From Afipia sp. (GTDB lineage: Bacteria > Pseudomonadota > Alphaproteobacteria > Rhizobiales > Xanthobacteraceae), in the NCBI GenBank assembly GCA_016201045.1, contig JACQDM010000001.1, positions 541,617-605,616 of the forward strand: a DNA stretch of 64,000 bases. Reading direction: 5' to 3'. Position numbers and translations under genes: made by a program. This document shows, piece after piece, positions 47,221-56,586 of the stretch. How positions within the stretch are numbered: the first letter of the stretch is position 1; every line of letters begins with the position of its first letter. Under the pieces are notes generated by a model. It was not told the origin of the DNA. It searched no databases and saw nothing but the letters and a program-made list of their open reading frames with translations.

Positions 47221-47322
47221 ATGATGAAGATATATCTCCTGATGCTGCTGATCGGCGCACTTTTCACTGCAATTCGGCTTACTTACGTCCCAGAGACAGA
47301 CGCAAATCCGCTGCCTCAGTAA
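47221..47322 (+). CDS. Putative 33-residue membrane peptide
   Basis: A short frame in the 320-base gap 47007-47333. It reads MMKIYLLMLLIGALFTAIRL then TYVPETDANPLPQ, one helix with a polar end. GGAAGG sits a few bases before the ATG, a good ribosome site. The rest of the gap holds an inverted repeat AACTCTT / AAGAGTT (47100-47122) with a 9-base loop, possibly part of the sppA promoter region. Confidence 0.4.
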   Translation: MMKIYLLMLLIGALFTAIRLTYVPETDANPLPQ

Positions 47323-47333
47323 GCCGCCGCTGC

Positions 47334-48119
47334 CTATTTTGGCGGCGACCCTGTGCCTCCCAAGAGGCGCACAATCGGTCCGCCGCCGAGAATAGCCTCA
47401 GCCTCCGGCGAAGCAGAACCATCCGACTGTTTCAGAAACAGGCCCTGCTGAATGGTTGTGGGAGCACCGCTTCCCTTGATCGCTGACACGATGATGCGGA
47501 TTGCGGGCTTCGTCTCATCGGGGTGAACCGGCAAGACGCCCACTGCACCGAAGCCGCGCTTCAGGCCGCTCAGAACATCGCTCAATCCGTCTGCGCGCCA
47601 GATCATGGTGAGCGACCTTCCCGGCTTCAATATCCGCCGCGCGGCATGAATCCATTCCGCGAGCATCCCCTCCTCCGCCATATGAGCGACTTGTCGCGCG
47701 ACATTTGGTGAAGACCGATGGCGCGCGGCATCGTTGAACGGAGGATTCATCAGAACGGCGTCCATGCTGTCGGGGTAAAGCCCGGCGGCTGCGAAATTTT
47801 CGACTGGCCCTGTGACATCGAGAGCATACGCCTCCGCTCGGAACGAATTGAGAGACGCATTGGTCCGCGCGAGTTCAACCAGTGCGGGGTCAATGTCGAG
47901 CAGGATGCATTGAATTTCGCGAACGCGCGTGGCAACCGCAAGTCCTGCCGCGCCGACGCCCGCGCCGAAATCGGCGATGCGATCGCCCGGCTTCGCAGAC
48001 GTTGCGGCCGCAAGCAGAATAGCATCGTGACCGGCGCGATGGCCGCGCTTGGGCTGGCGCAGACGCAGCTTCCCGTTGAGGAAGAGGTCTTCAGTGATTT
48101 CCGTTTCAGGACCGCTCAT
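47334..48119 (-). CDS. tRNA1(Val) adenine-N6 methyltransferase-like protein
   Basis: A 261-residue class I SAM methyltransferase of the TrmN6/YfiC group. Seen: the QPKRGHRAGHDAILLAAAT stretch, SAM motif DRIADFGAGVGAAGLAVA, LDIDPALVELARTN and the N6-adenine motif MNPPFND, then LLxG-like C-terminal. Known: TrmN6 methylates A37 of tRNA1Val; other family members act on different targets. The ATG at 48119 gives the family start (MSGPETEITEDLFLNG); it overlaps the 3' end of the DUF2007 gene by 14 bases on the same strand. Confidence 0.82.
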   Translation of the reverse strand: MSGPETEITEDLFLNGKLRLRQPKRGHRAGHDAILLAAATSAKPGDRIADFGAGVGAAGLAVATRVREIQCILLDIDPALVELARTNASLNSFRAEAYALDVTGPVENFAAAGLYPDSMDAVLMNPPFNDAARHRSSPNVARQVAHMAEEGMLAEWIHAARRILKPGRSLTMIWRADGLSDVLSGLKRGFGAVGVLPVHPDETKPAIRIIVSAIKGSGAPTTIQQGLFLKQSDGSASPEAEAILGGGPIVRLLGGTGSPPK

Positions 48120-48357
48120 TGTCGCGAAGTTCGTGGGCCAGGCCCGCGTCAGCCAGAATCCTGCGAGCTTGGGCGACGTCGTCTTCATGCACCAGAATAC
48201 GACGCGGAATAACGCCGAGCGATCCTTCGAGAATGCTCATATTGCTGTCGAGCAAAAGATGATCGATGTCGGCTCCGTCCAAAAGCGCACCGACTGCCGA
48301 CAAAAGTACAGCGTCATTAGTTCGCAGCAATTCGCGCAACTTCTTCTCCGCAATCAT
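48106..48357 (-). CDS. DUF2007 domain protein
   Basis: An 83-residue protein matching DUF2007 (putative signal-transducing domain, PII-like): LLRTNDAVLLSAVGALLDGADIDHLLLDSNMS, and RRILVHEDDVAQARRILADAGL. ATG at 48357. The 81 bases to the divergent polyprenyl diphosphate synthase hold both promoters. Its last 14 bases overlap the start of the methyltransferase gene, so they are translated together. Confidence 0.85.
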   Translation of the reverse strand: MIAEKKLRELLRTNDAVLLSAVGALLDGADIDHLLLDSNMSILEGSLGVIPRRILVHEDDVAQARRILADAGLAHELRDNERS

Positions 48358-48438
48358 CGAGGCGCAATGGGCTTTTCTGCGCTCTTGCCGCCCAGCGCGG
48401 CAGTTCCTATGGTGTATCGACATTTCGCCGGAGGCCCC

Positions 48439-49449
48439 GTGGCAGTCATAGTTCCTTTCGAGAGCCACTCAACACCATCGATAGATCAACTGGTGGAGCT
48501 TGTCGCGCCCGATATGGAGCGCGTCAACGCCACCATCCTGTCGCGGACCGGCTCCGAAGTCACGATGATCCCCGAAGTCGCCAACCATCTGATCTCCTCG
48601 GGCGGCAAACGGCTGCGCCCGATGTTGACTTTGGCGATGGCAAATCTCACCGGCTACTCCGGCGAAGGGCATATCAAACTCGCCGCCGCCGTCGAATTCA
48701 TGCACACGGCGACGCTGCTGCATGACGACGTAGTGGACGAAAGCGAGTTGCGGCGCGGCAAGTTGTCCGCGCGCATGTTGTGGGGCAACGAGGCCAGCGT
48801 TCTGGTCGGCGATTTTCTGCTCGGGCAAGCCTTCCGCATGATGGTTGAAGTCGGCTCGCTCCGTGCGCTCGATATTCTGTCGTCAGCCGCTGCCACCATC
48901 GCCGAGGGCGAAGTGATGCAACTGGCGGCTGCGAAGAACACGGCGACGACCGAGGACGAATATCTCGCTGTCGTGCGCGGCAAGACGGCTGAACTTTTTG
49001 CGGCGGCCTGCGAGGTAGGCCCTGTGATCGCCAATCGCCCGAAGGCCGAACAGACCGCGTGCCGTTCGGTCGGCATGAATCTCGGCATCGCATTCCAGCT
49101 TGTCGACGACGTGCTGGACTACGGCGGCAAGGCAGCGAAGCTCGGAAAAAACGTCGGCGACGATTTCCGCGAAGGCAAGATTACGCTGCCCGTGGTGCTG
49201 GCATTCCGGCGCGGCAACGATGTCGAGCGCGAATTTTGGGTGCGCACGCTCGAGCGCGGCGAGATTGCCGACAGCGACCTCGATCACGCGATAGGCCTGA
49301 TCACCAAGCACCGCACTTTGGAAGACGCGATGAGCCGTGCTCAGCACTACGGCGCGATGGCGGTCGACGCGCTGGCGCTGTTTCCGTCATCGCCGATGAA
49401 GACCGCGCTTGAGCAGGTTGTCGCATTTTGCCTCGCGCGCTCGCACTGA
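48439..49449 (+). CDS. ispB: Polyprenyl diphosphate synthase (octa-/decaprenyl type)
   Basis: A 336-residue trans-prenyltransferase. Seen: GGKRLRPMLTLAMANL, first aspartate-rich motif LLHDDVVDES, RRGKLSARMLWGNEASVLVGDFLLGQAF, and the second motif FQLVDDVLDYGG (DDxxD-like). Known: these enzymes make the side chain of ubiquinone; in this bacterial group the chain is usually C50, which the sequence alone does not fix. The GTG at 48439 has GGAGG five bases upstream, better than any ATG near. ispE on the opposite strand converges with 5 bases between. Confidence 0.92.
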   Translation: MAVIVPFESHSTPSIDQLVELVAPDMERVNATILSRTGSEVTMIPEVANHLISSGGKRLRPMLTLAMANLTGYSGEGHIKLAAAVEFMHTATLLHDDVVDESELRRGKLSARMLWGNEASVLVGDFLLGQAFRMMVEVGSLRALDILSSAAATIAEGEVMQLAAAKNTATTEDEYLAVVRGKTAELFAAACEVGPVIANRPKAEQTACRSVGMNLGIAFQLVDDVLDYGGKAAKLGKNVGDDFREGKITLPVVLAFRRGNDVEREFWVRTLERGEIADSDLDHAIGLITKHRTLEDAMSRAQHYGAMAVDALALFPSSPMKTALEQVVAFCLARSH

Positions 49450-49454
49450 ATAGG

Positions 49455-50327
49455 CTAGCTCAGCGTCCCCGCGTGAACCCACCAGCCGGGCTGTTTCTGC
49501 GCGATGAGCCTGGCGGCTGCGCTTGCATCGTCCACATTCGTGAAGATTCCGAAACAAGTCGCGCCCGAACCTGACATCCGCGCAAAACGGATTCCGCCTT
49601 GCGCACGAAGTTCGGACAATACGGCTCCAATAGCGGGCTCGACCTTCAGCGCCGGCGGTTCAAGATCGTTGGTGCCGGCGGCAATCGCCTCGCACCAAGT
49701 ATCAAATGATGCACCGTTCGCCGGCCAAGACGAACTGCCTTCGCTGCCGAAACTTTCGCCTTTCGCAAGACCGAGCGCTGCGAAAACATCCTTCGTTGCA
49801 ACCGCGATGCGCGGATTGACCATCACGCATGGCAGCACGGGCAGCGACAGGAAAGAGAGATTTTCTCCGACACCAGTCATCGTGCAAGCCTTTGAGGCGA
49901 GACATACCGGAATGTCCGCGCCGGTTTGACCTGCAACGTCCGCGAGGCGCGGATCGGCTGCATCGATACCATTGACCCGCGCGAGCAGCCGCAGCGCTGC
50001 AGCGGCATCGGCCGAGCCGCCGCCGATACCGGCCGCCACCGGCAAATGTTTTTCGAGCGTGAAATGCCCAGCCTTCATCCCTGCAACGCGCTCGCCAAGC
50101 GCAAGCGCTGCGCGCGTCACAAGATTGTCGGGGCCGTCGCCGCAATCCTTCGCGCCGGGGCCCGTCGTCGTCAGACGCAGATCGGCAGCAGGCTCAAGCG
50201 TCAGCGTGTCGGCGCAATCGGCGAATGCCACGAGGCTTTCGAGATCGTGATAGCCATCGGCCCGGCGGCCGTGGACGCGCAGGGTGAGGTTCACCTTGGC
50301 GCGCGCAGTATCGGTCAGGAGAGACAT
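49455..50327 (-). CDS. ispE: 4-diphosphocytidyl-2-C-methyl-D-erythritol kinase
   Basis: A 290-residue GHMP kinase of the MEP isoprenoid pathway. Seen: ARAKVNLTLRVHGRRADGYHDLESLV at the start, the ATP loop PVAAGIGGGSADAAAALRLL, and ARMSGSGATCFGIF near the end. It feeds the same isoprenoid supply used by the polyprenyl synthase that converges on it. The ATG at 50327 gives the canonical N-terminus. Confidence 0.93.
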   Translation of the reverse strand: MSLLTDTARAKVNLTLRVHGRRADGYHDLESLVAFADCADTLTLEPAADLRLTTTGPGAKDCGDGPDNLVTRAALALGERVAGMKAGHFTLEKHLPVAAGIGGGSADAAAALRLLARVNGIDAADPRLADVAGQTGADIPVCLASKACTMTGVGENLSFLSLPVLPCVMVNPRIAVATKDVFAALGLAKGESFGSEGSSSWPANGASFDTWCEAIAAGTNDLEPPALKVEPAIGAVLSELRAQGGIRFARMSGSGATCFGIFTNVDDASAAARLIAQKQPGWWVHAGTLS

Positions 50328-50359
50328 GCGACGGTATAAAGCGCAACCGCCGTCAAAGC

Positions 50360-52168
50360 TCAACCGCCTTTGCCGTCTTCTTTCTTCTTGTCGGCGGAAG
50401 CGGCGTTCGAGGTGTCTTCAGGGAGACCGTCGCGCAGCTTGGCCTCGATCTTCGGCAATTCTTCCGGATCGGGCTTCAGATCGCGGGCGTGCGACCACTG
50501 GAATTTCGCTTCCAGCGTGCGGCCCACCCGCCAGTAAGCGTCGCCGAGATGATCGTTGATGGTGGGGTCTTCCGGCTTGAGATCAATGGCGCGCTCGAGC
50601 TGCTTTACGGCATTGTCGTAATCGGCGATGCGGAAATAAGCCCAGCCGAGCGAATCCACGATATAGCCATCGTCAGGACGCTGATCGACGGCCCGCTTGA
50701 TCATCGTCATCGCCTCGGTGAGATTGATGCCCTGATCGATCCACGAATAACCGAGATAATTCAGGACATGCGCCTGCTCAGGCTGTAGCTCGAGCGCCTT
50801 CTTTAGGTCCTTCTCTGCGTTAGCCCATTGCTTGGAGCGCTCGCCGCAGATGCCGCGGAAATAATAGAACAGCCAGTTCGGTTTGGTTTCGTTGGCGGAC
50901 GCATCGATGCCGAGCGTGTAGGTCTTCTCGCAATCGGCAAACTTCTTGCGCGCGCGCTCGATATTGCCGAGCGCCATGATCGCTTCGAGATCCTTCGGAT
51001 CGTCGGTTATGACCGTCTTGAGAATCTTGATGCCTTCATCGGTGCGGTCGATCGAGTCCAGATCGGTCGCAAGCTGAATCTGCGCGTTGCGCTTCATTGG
51101 CGAACTGGCGGGAACGCGCTCATAGACTTTTACCGCCATCTGCGGCTTTTTCACTGTCTCATAAAGATCGGCAAGCGACAGCAGCGCAAGGGAATGGTTG
51201 GGATTGAGATAGAGCGCAAGCTGCAAATAGACGAGCGCCAGATCCTCGCCGCCGCGTCGCGTCAGCGACGCGCCGATGCCGTAGAGCGTTTCGGCCGCAC
51301 CCTGCTGGGCGGAATCGACCAGCGGCGGCAATTTCTTTCCCGCTTTCGTTTCGCGGATGCCTTCGACAACCAGCGGATGACGCGCGAGTTTCTTGTCGAA
51401 CGCTTCGTAAACGGCGGCGGCCGCAGCGTCGTCCTTGTTGCGCGACAGCCAGCGCGCATAGGCATCGCTCACACGCAGCGCGGAATCGTCGAGCTTGTAG
51501 GCGCGCTCAAGGCGAACCCCCGCTTCCTTCTGCTTGTTGGCGAGTTCGAGGATCAGTCCGGTGTGGAGGTCCTTGAAGATCGGATACCATTCCGGTCCGG
51601 CGAGCTTGTCGATGTTGGCGACAGCCGCCTGCGTATTGCCTGCACCATAACTCGCCCAACCGGATAACAGCGTCGCGATCAGATCGGTGATCGGGCCGCG
51701 CACGGATTGGTTGATGTTCTGCTGCGCGAGCGCGTACTGCTTTTGCTTCAGAGCATGCACGCCAGTGACGAGGCGTGCGACGCGATTGTTCTTGTCGACG
51801 GCAAGAATCCGCTCAGCCAGTTTTACGGCTTCCGGAATATCGCCGTCGGCGAGCGAAGATATAAAGGCGCGGTCAAGCAGTTCGGAATTTTTCGGATCGG
51901 ACCGGAGCGCCGAAAGATAGAACGCGGACGCCGCCGCTGCGTCGCGGTCGACGCTGGCGTGGCGCGCGGCGAGATAGCTGCCCGACACCGTCAGACCAAG
52001 CAGATCGCGGCTGGTCGGATAGGTCCCAGACTGGCGGCTTTCTTCGCCGGGATTGGTGCGCGTCTGCGCGCTCGCATGTCCCGAAAGGACGGCCAGGGAA
52101 GCGAATGCGAACGTGGCGGCAACCACGCGATTGAAACGAACAGGAAGCATCACGCTCGCCGACTCCAT
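50360..52168 (-). CDS. TPR repeat exported protein
   Basis: A 602-residue protein with signal peptide (VVAATFAFASLAVLSGHASA) and many tetratricopeptide units through the whole mature part; the clearest are near the C-terminus (ALELQPEQAHVLNYLGYSWIDQG, AVDQRPDDGYIVDSLGWAYFRIADYDNAVKQLERAIDLKPEDPTINDHLGDAYWRVG). A Lys/Asp tail ends it. Known: such proteins are scaffolds; in alphaproteobacteria this gene commonly sits between ispE and the ETF-QO gene. ATG at 52168; ATG at 52150 is a possible second start. Role unknown. Confidence 0.85.
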   Translation of the reverse strand: MESASVMLPVRFNRVVAATFAFASLAVLSGHASAQTRTNPGEESRQSGTYPTSRDLLGLTVSGSYLAARHASVDRDAAAASAFYLSALRSDPKNSELLDRAFISSLADGDIPEAVKLAERILAVDKNNRVARLVTGVHALKQKQYALAQQNINQSVRGPITDLIATLLSGWASYGAGNTQAAVANIDKLAGPEWYPIFKDLHTGLILELANKQKEAGVRLERAYKLDDSALRVSDAYARWLSRNKDDAAAAAVYEAFDKKLARHPLVVEGIRETKAGKKLPPLVDSAQQGAAETLYGIGASLTRRGGEDLALVYLQLALYLNPNHSLALLSLADLYETVKKPQMAVKVYERVPASSPMKRNAQIQLATDLDSIDRTDEGIKILKTVITDDPKDLEAIMALGNIERARKKFADCEKTYTLGIDASANETKPNWLFYYFRGICGERSKQWANAEKDLKKALELQPEQAHVLNYLGYSWIDQGINLTEAMTMIKRAVDQRPDDGYIVDSLGWAYFRIADYDNAVKQLERAIDLKPEDPTINDHLGDAYWRVGRTLEAKFQWSHARDLKPDPEELPKIEAKLRDGLPEDTSNAASADKKKEDGKGG

Positions 52169-52322
52169 GAAGAAAGATGTTTGCGGCCGGTGCGGCCTGC
52201 AGGCCGAGACAATGGCCCGTTTACGGCCATTCCGCAAGGATTCGAGACGGACACCGTCCGGATAGCCGTCGGGTTGCAGTATGGCGGGATCGTGGCAGCG
52301 CCCGATCCTCGCGCAATCGTGC

Positions 52323-53984
52323 TCACATCGATTGATAATTCGGCCCGCCGCCGCCTTCCGGAGGAACCCATGTGATGTTTCCGTTGGGGTCCTTCACGTC
52401 GCATGTTTTGCAGTGGACGCAATTCTGCGCGTTGATCTGAAAGCGCGGACCTGTCGACTCCTCGATCCACTCGTAGACGCCGGCCGGACAATATCGGTTC
52501 GACGGACCAGCGAAGACATCGTGCTCCGATGTCTTCTGCAGGTCCATATCGGCGATCTTGAGGTGGATCGGCTGATCCTCTTCGTGATTTGTGTTCGACA
52601 GGAACACCGAGGACAACTTGTCGAAAGTCAGTTTGCCGTCCGGTTTCGGCAACGGATTCGGTGAGTGCGACTTCGCCGGATCGAGCGTCTTGCGGTCGGG
52701 CTTGGCGTGCGACTGCGTGCCGAAAAGCGAGAAGCCGAGCAAGGTGTTGGTCCACATGTCGAGACCACCGAGCGCAACTCCGATCACGGTTCCGAACTTC
52801 GACCATAGCGGCTTGACGTTACGGACCTTGTAGAGGTCCTTGCCCATCGCCGATCCACGCCAGGCATTGTCATAATCGACCAATTCGTCGTTGGCGCGGC
52901 CGGAGGCGAGCGCAGCAGCAACTTGCTCCGCAGCCAGCATGCCGGTGCCCATCGCGTTATGGACGCCCTTGATGCGTGGCACATTGACGAAGCCTGCGGC
53001 ACAACCGATCAGCGCGCCGCCCGCGAATGTCAGTCGTGGCACGGATTGATAGCCGCCTTCGGTGATCGCGCGCGCGCCGTAGGAAATTCGCTTTGCGCCG
53101 TCGAACAGCGGGGCAATCGACGGGTGAGTCTTGAAGCGCTGGAATTCATCGAACGGCGAGAGATACGGGTCGTTGTAGTTCAGATGAACGACAAAACCGA
53201 CCGCAACCAGATTGTCGTTGTAGTGATATAAAAACGATCCCCCGCCAGTCGAATTGTTCAGCGGCCAGCCGAACGAATGCTGGATCAATCCTTTTTTGTG
53301 TTTCACCGGATCGATCTGCCATACCTCTTTCAAGCCAATGCCGAACTTCGACGGCTCGCTGTTCTTGTCGAGCGCGAATTTCGCGATCAGTTGCTTGGTG
53401 AGGCTTCCTCGCGCACCCTCGGCGAACAACGTGTATTTGCCGACAAGCTCCATGCCGCGCGTGTAGGAATCCTTGTGCGAACCGTCGCGCGCGACACCCA
53501 TGTCGCCCGTCGCGATGCCGCGCACCTCGCCCTTGTCGTTGTAGAGAATTTCAACCGCTGCAAAGCCGGGATAGATTTCGACGCCCAGAGCTTCGGCGCG
53601 GGGACCGAGCCAGCGACAAACATCTCCGAGCGAGCCGATGTAACAATGATGATTGTTCATCAAAGGCGGCATCATGATGTTGGGGAGACGGATCGCGGCC
53701 GAAGCCGTCATCCAGTAGAAGCGGTCGTCCTTAACCTGTGTCTTCAGCGGGCAATCGGCATCGTCGCGCCAATCCGGAATGAGCTTGTCGAGCGAAACGG
53801 GATCGATCACCGCGCCGGACAAAATATGCGCTCCGACTTCGGAGCCCTTCTCCACCACCACAACGGACAAGTCCGGATTGATCTGTTTCAGACGGATCGC
53901 AGCGCTAAGACCCGAAGGACCCGCGCCGACGATGACGACGTCGAACTCCATGGATTCGCGCGGAGGAAGCGGTTCGGTGCTCAT
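52323..53984 (-). CDS. Electron transfer flavoprotein-ubiquinone oxidoreductase
   Basis: A 553-residue inner-membrane-associated enzyme that passes electrons from ETF to ubiquinone; it serves acyl-CoA dehydrogenases such as GcdH at 12833-14047. Seen: the FAD motif [70 protein letters not shown], and at the C-terminus CPAGVYEW.. with [31 protein letters not shown], the four cysteines of the [4Fe-4S] cluster. Length is normal. The etfAB genes are not in this window. Confidence 0.96.
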   Translation of the reverse strand: [553 protein letters not shown]

Positions 53985-54143
53985 GGGTTGTCTCGAAATA
54001 GCGTTTCGGAATGGTTCTAATCATCGTTGTTTCCGATTTCGGCGGCAAGGACAACCCCGGTGTGACGAGCAATTCCGCACGGTGGAATCGGCAGTGAATT
54101 GCTGCGTTCCCTCTGCCTCTTAAGGTTTCGCACAAACGCGATC

Positions 54144-54160
54144 CGTCATAGATTATGACG
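54144..54160. promoter_or_regulatory. Perfect palindrome abutting the uracil-DNA glycosylase start
   Basis: CGTCATA-GAT-TATGACG, perfect 7-bp arms and a 3-bp spacer, ending one base before the ATG at 54162 and so taking the place of a ribosome site. It could be an operator or an RNA hairpin that affects initiation. Confidence 0.45.
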
Positions 54161-54161
54161 T

Positions 54162-54974
54162 ATGCCAGCAATGCCTGAGATTTCAGCACGCGATCTGCTC
54201 GCCTTCTACATGGAGGCCGGAGTGGATTGCGCATTGTCGGACGAGCCGACCAATCGGCTGACGGAAGCGGCGCTCGAAGAAAAACCTGCTTCAAAGCCGC
54301 CATTGCTTCGCAATGCCGCGCCGCAGCCGCCTCGTCCCATTGCTGAACTGGCGCCCGCGCCGGATCTTGCCATCGCAACCGCGCGCGAGCTCGCGCCCCA
54401 AGCAAAATCGCTGGAAGAGCTTCGGGCGCTGCTGGAAAAGTTCGACGGCTGCGCTTTGAAATCGACGGCGACACGTCTTGTATTCGCCGATGGCAACCCG
54501 AAGGCGAAGTTCATGCTGGTCGGCGAAGCGCCGGGCCGCGATGAAGACATCGAGGGACTTCCGTTTGTCGGCGTGTCGGGAAAACTACTCGACCTCATTC
54601 TTGCGGCGATCGGCCTCGATCGTACCGGGGTTTATATCGCCAACATTATACCGTGGCGGCCGCCGGGAAATCGCGATCCATCGCCGCAGGAAACCCAGAT
54701 CTGTCTGCCGTTCATCAAGCGGCAGATCGAACTGGTCGATCCAGACGTTCTGGTTTGTCTCGGCAAACCGTCGTCGCAAGCCGTCCTGGAATTGAAGGAC
54801 GGCATCATGAAGACGCGCGGCAAGTGGCACGACTACGATACCGGCTCGCGGACAATTCGCGCGATGGCGACGTTTCATCCGGCCTACTTGCTACGCCAGC
54901 CAATCTATAAGCGGCTCGCCTGGCAGGATTTTCGCGCGATCAAAAAAGCGCTCGCACAATCAGGCGTGACGTAG
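54162..54974 (+). CDS. Uracil-DNA glycosylase, family 4-like, with reduced Fe-S ligands
   Basis: A 270-residue enzyme of the UDG superfamily that removes uracil from DNA. Seen: an 85-residue Pro/Ala-rich N-terminal extension, active-site motif GEAPGRDED (121-129), FVGVSGKLLD, and ATFHPAYLL (motif near 236-244). In family 4 four cysteines hold a [4Fe-4S] cluster. Here only Cys97 and Cys181 match; the expected Cys after ANII (residue 165) is Trp and the first Cys before the core is missing. From memory, a Bradyrhizobium UDG without the cluster has been described, which this may represent. Confidence 0.85.
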   Translation: MPAMPEISARDLLAFYMEAGVDCALSDEPTNRLTEAALEEKPASKPPLLRNAAPQPPRPIAELAPAPDLAIATARELAPQAKSLEELRALLEKFDGCALKSTATRLVFADGNPKAKFMLVGEAPGRDEDIEGLPFVGVSGKLLDLILAAIGLDRTGVYIANIIPWRPPGNRDPSPQETQICLPFIKRQIELVDPDVLVCLGKPSSQAVLELKDGIMKTRGKWHDYDTGSRTIRAMATFHPAYLLRQPIYKRLAWQDFRAIKKALAQSGVT

Positions 54975-54977
54975 AAA

Positions 54978-56498
54978 CTATTTCGTGGTCTGCGTGTTTT
55001 CGGGTCTGACAATCGCCCAGCCGACGCGTAACGCGTCCTGACGGCCCTTCACCATGGGGTCGAAAGCGCGCGGCACTTCCGACACCAATCCCGGAAAGCG
55101 ATTTTGAATATCGGCAGGCGGCGTACCCGCGGTATCGGCCGCTCTCCAGACAACGACGCCTCCACGCTCGGTGAATTTCGCGGCTGTCAGCCACGGCGTA
55201 TATTCAGGCTGCGCGTCGAAGAAGACATGCGGCCGCGGAGCCGCACCGAATCCGATCAAGGCCGCCAATTGCGGATCGCCCGCGACAGACGTGAGCGGCC
55301 GCCCGACACGGCGCGAGTAACTGTCTTCAAAGAATCTTCCAATCGCTTTGGCCGGCTGCGCCGTTCTCATTTCCTCGCTACCCGTCCACGGCTGGATGAA
55401 TGTGAGACCGAGCACAAACAGAACGGGAAGCGCCATCACGATGAGCCAAGCCGTTCGCAGCACTTGCTGGCGGCGAAGATGGATCAAATCGCCCGCAACG
55501 ACGATAACTGCGAGGCCGATTATCAGGAGCGCTATTCCGTTTCCGCCGATAATTTGATTGCGACCGTAAAAAGCTGCGATCAGGCTAAGGACGACTGGCG
55601 GCGCAATAGCAAATGTCAGGACGAAGTCACGGGCAAAGCTATCCACCGAAGGACGGTAGATCACCGGCGCTTCTTCCTGTCGCTTCGTCCAACGCGAGTT
55701 GAGAAGGAGCAACACCGCCAAGCCTGAGAGAGAGAACACCAATGATCCTAGCAATCCGCCCCAATCCTTCAGCCTGCCAGACAGCTCCGCGGGAGAAGGC
55801 AGCGAGCCGGCCAGCGCGGGATTTGCGCGCGCCAGCCAAATCGCATACGGCAGCACAAGAACGGCGACCACGAGAATTGCCGACAGCGCTTCGGTCGAAA
55901 GAATCGCACGCCGGCCGCTGCGCGTTGCCAGCGCAAAGACGATCAGCATTGCCAGCAGCGGCATGGCAGCGTGAGTGGTGAGCAGCAAGAGCCCGATCTC
56001 GAGCGACAGTTTAAACCAGGCGTTGCGACGCCCCTGCCCCATCACCTGCCATGCGTGAAGCAGAATGAGTGCCCAGATCGGACGGGCCAAAGTTGCCGGT
56101 CCAAACTCCGCGCCCGGCGACGAAAAGGCGAAGATCGTAACGGTGAGCAAGACAACGAGGATCGCCTGCTGTCCGCCGACGATGGCGCGGCTAAGAGAAA
56201 ACAGCGCCCAGAACGTCACGACGAAGCATATCTGCGCCAGCAGATAGACGCCGAACACATGATTGCCGGTCAGGCGAAAGGCGATGTCGGCCGCCCAGAA
56301 CGCAAGTGGCGGACCAAGATGTGTGCCGACCTGATATTCGCGACCGAATGCCAGTACGGTCGCCATATCGCCGGGCGGCGATGCATAGAGCAGCACCGGA
56401 AGGATGAACCACACGGCGGCCTGCAAAAGCACGACGACCCAGAACACCAGCCGGGGACGCGCCCGCACAAGTTCGACGATCAAGGATGTGAAACGCAT
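54978..56498 (-). CDS. Glycosyltransferase family 39-like membrane protein
   Basis: A 506-residue polytopic protein with about 11-12 hydrophobic helices over residues 17-390 and a periplasmic C-terminal part (about 400-506). The loop between the first two helices has PPGDMATVLAFGREYQVGTHLGPPLAFW, which carries acidic residues typical of the GT39/ArnT (PMT_2) active loop. Known: such proteins transfer sugars from polyprenyl-phosphate to lipids or proteins at the periplasmic face. The exact donor and acceptor are unknown. It converges on the uracil-DNA glycosylase gene with 3 bases between. Confidence 0.78.
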   Translation of the reverse strand: MRFTSLIVELVRARPRLVFWVVVLLQAAVWFILPVLLYASPPGDMATVLAFGREYQVGTHLGPPLAFWAADIAFRLTGNHVFGVYLLAQICFVVTFWALFSLSRAIVGGQQAILVVLLTVTIFAFSSPGAEFGPATLARPIWALILLHAWQVMGQGRRNAWFKLSLEIGLLLLTTHAAMPLLAMLIVFALATRSGRRAILSTEALSAILVVAVLVLPYAIWLARANPALAGSLPSPAELSGRLKDWGGLLGSLVFSLSGLAVLLLLNSRWTKRQEEAPVIYRPSVDSFARDFVLTFAIAPPVVLSLIAAFYGRNQIIGGNGIALLIIGLAVIVVAGDLIHLRRQQVLRTAWLIVMALPVLFVLGLTFIQPWTGSEEMRTAQPAKAIGRFFEDSYSRRVGRPLTSVAGDPQLAALIGFGAAPRPHVFFDAQPEYTPWLTAAKFTERGGVVVWRAADTAGTPPADIQNRFPGLVSEVPRAFDPMVKGRQDALRVGWAIVRPENTQTTK

Positions 56499-56586
56499 GA
56501 AACGGCAGTTTTGCGAGAGGTGCCTGAGGTGTTCTATCGTGTGTGCTTGATAAAGGCCCGCGCCCGATCAGGCAACCGAGCTACCA

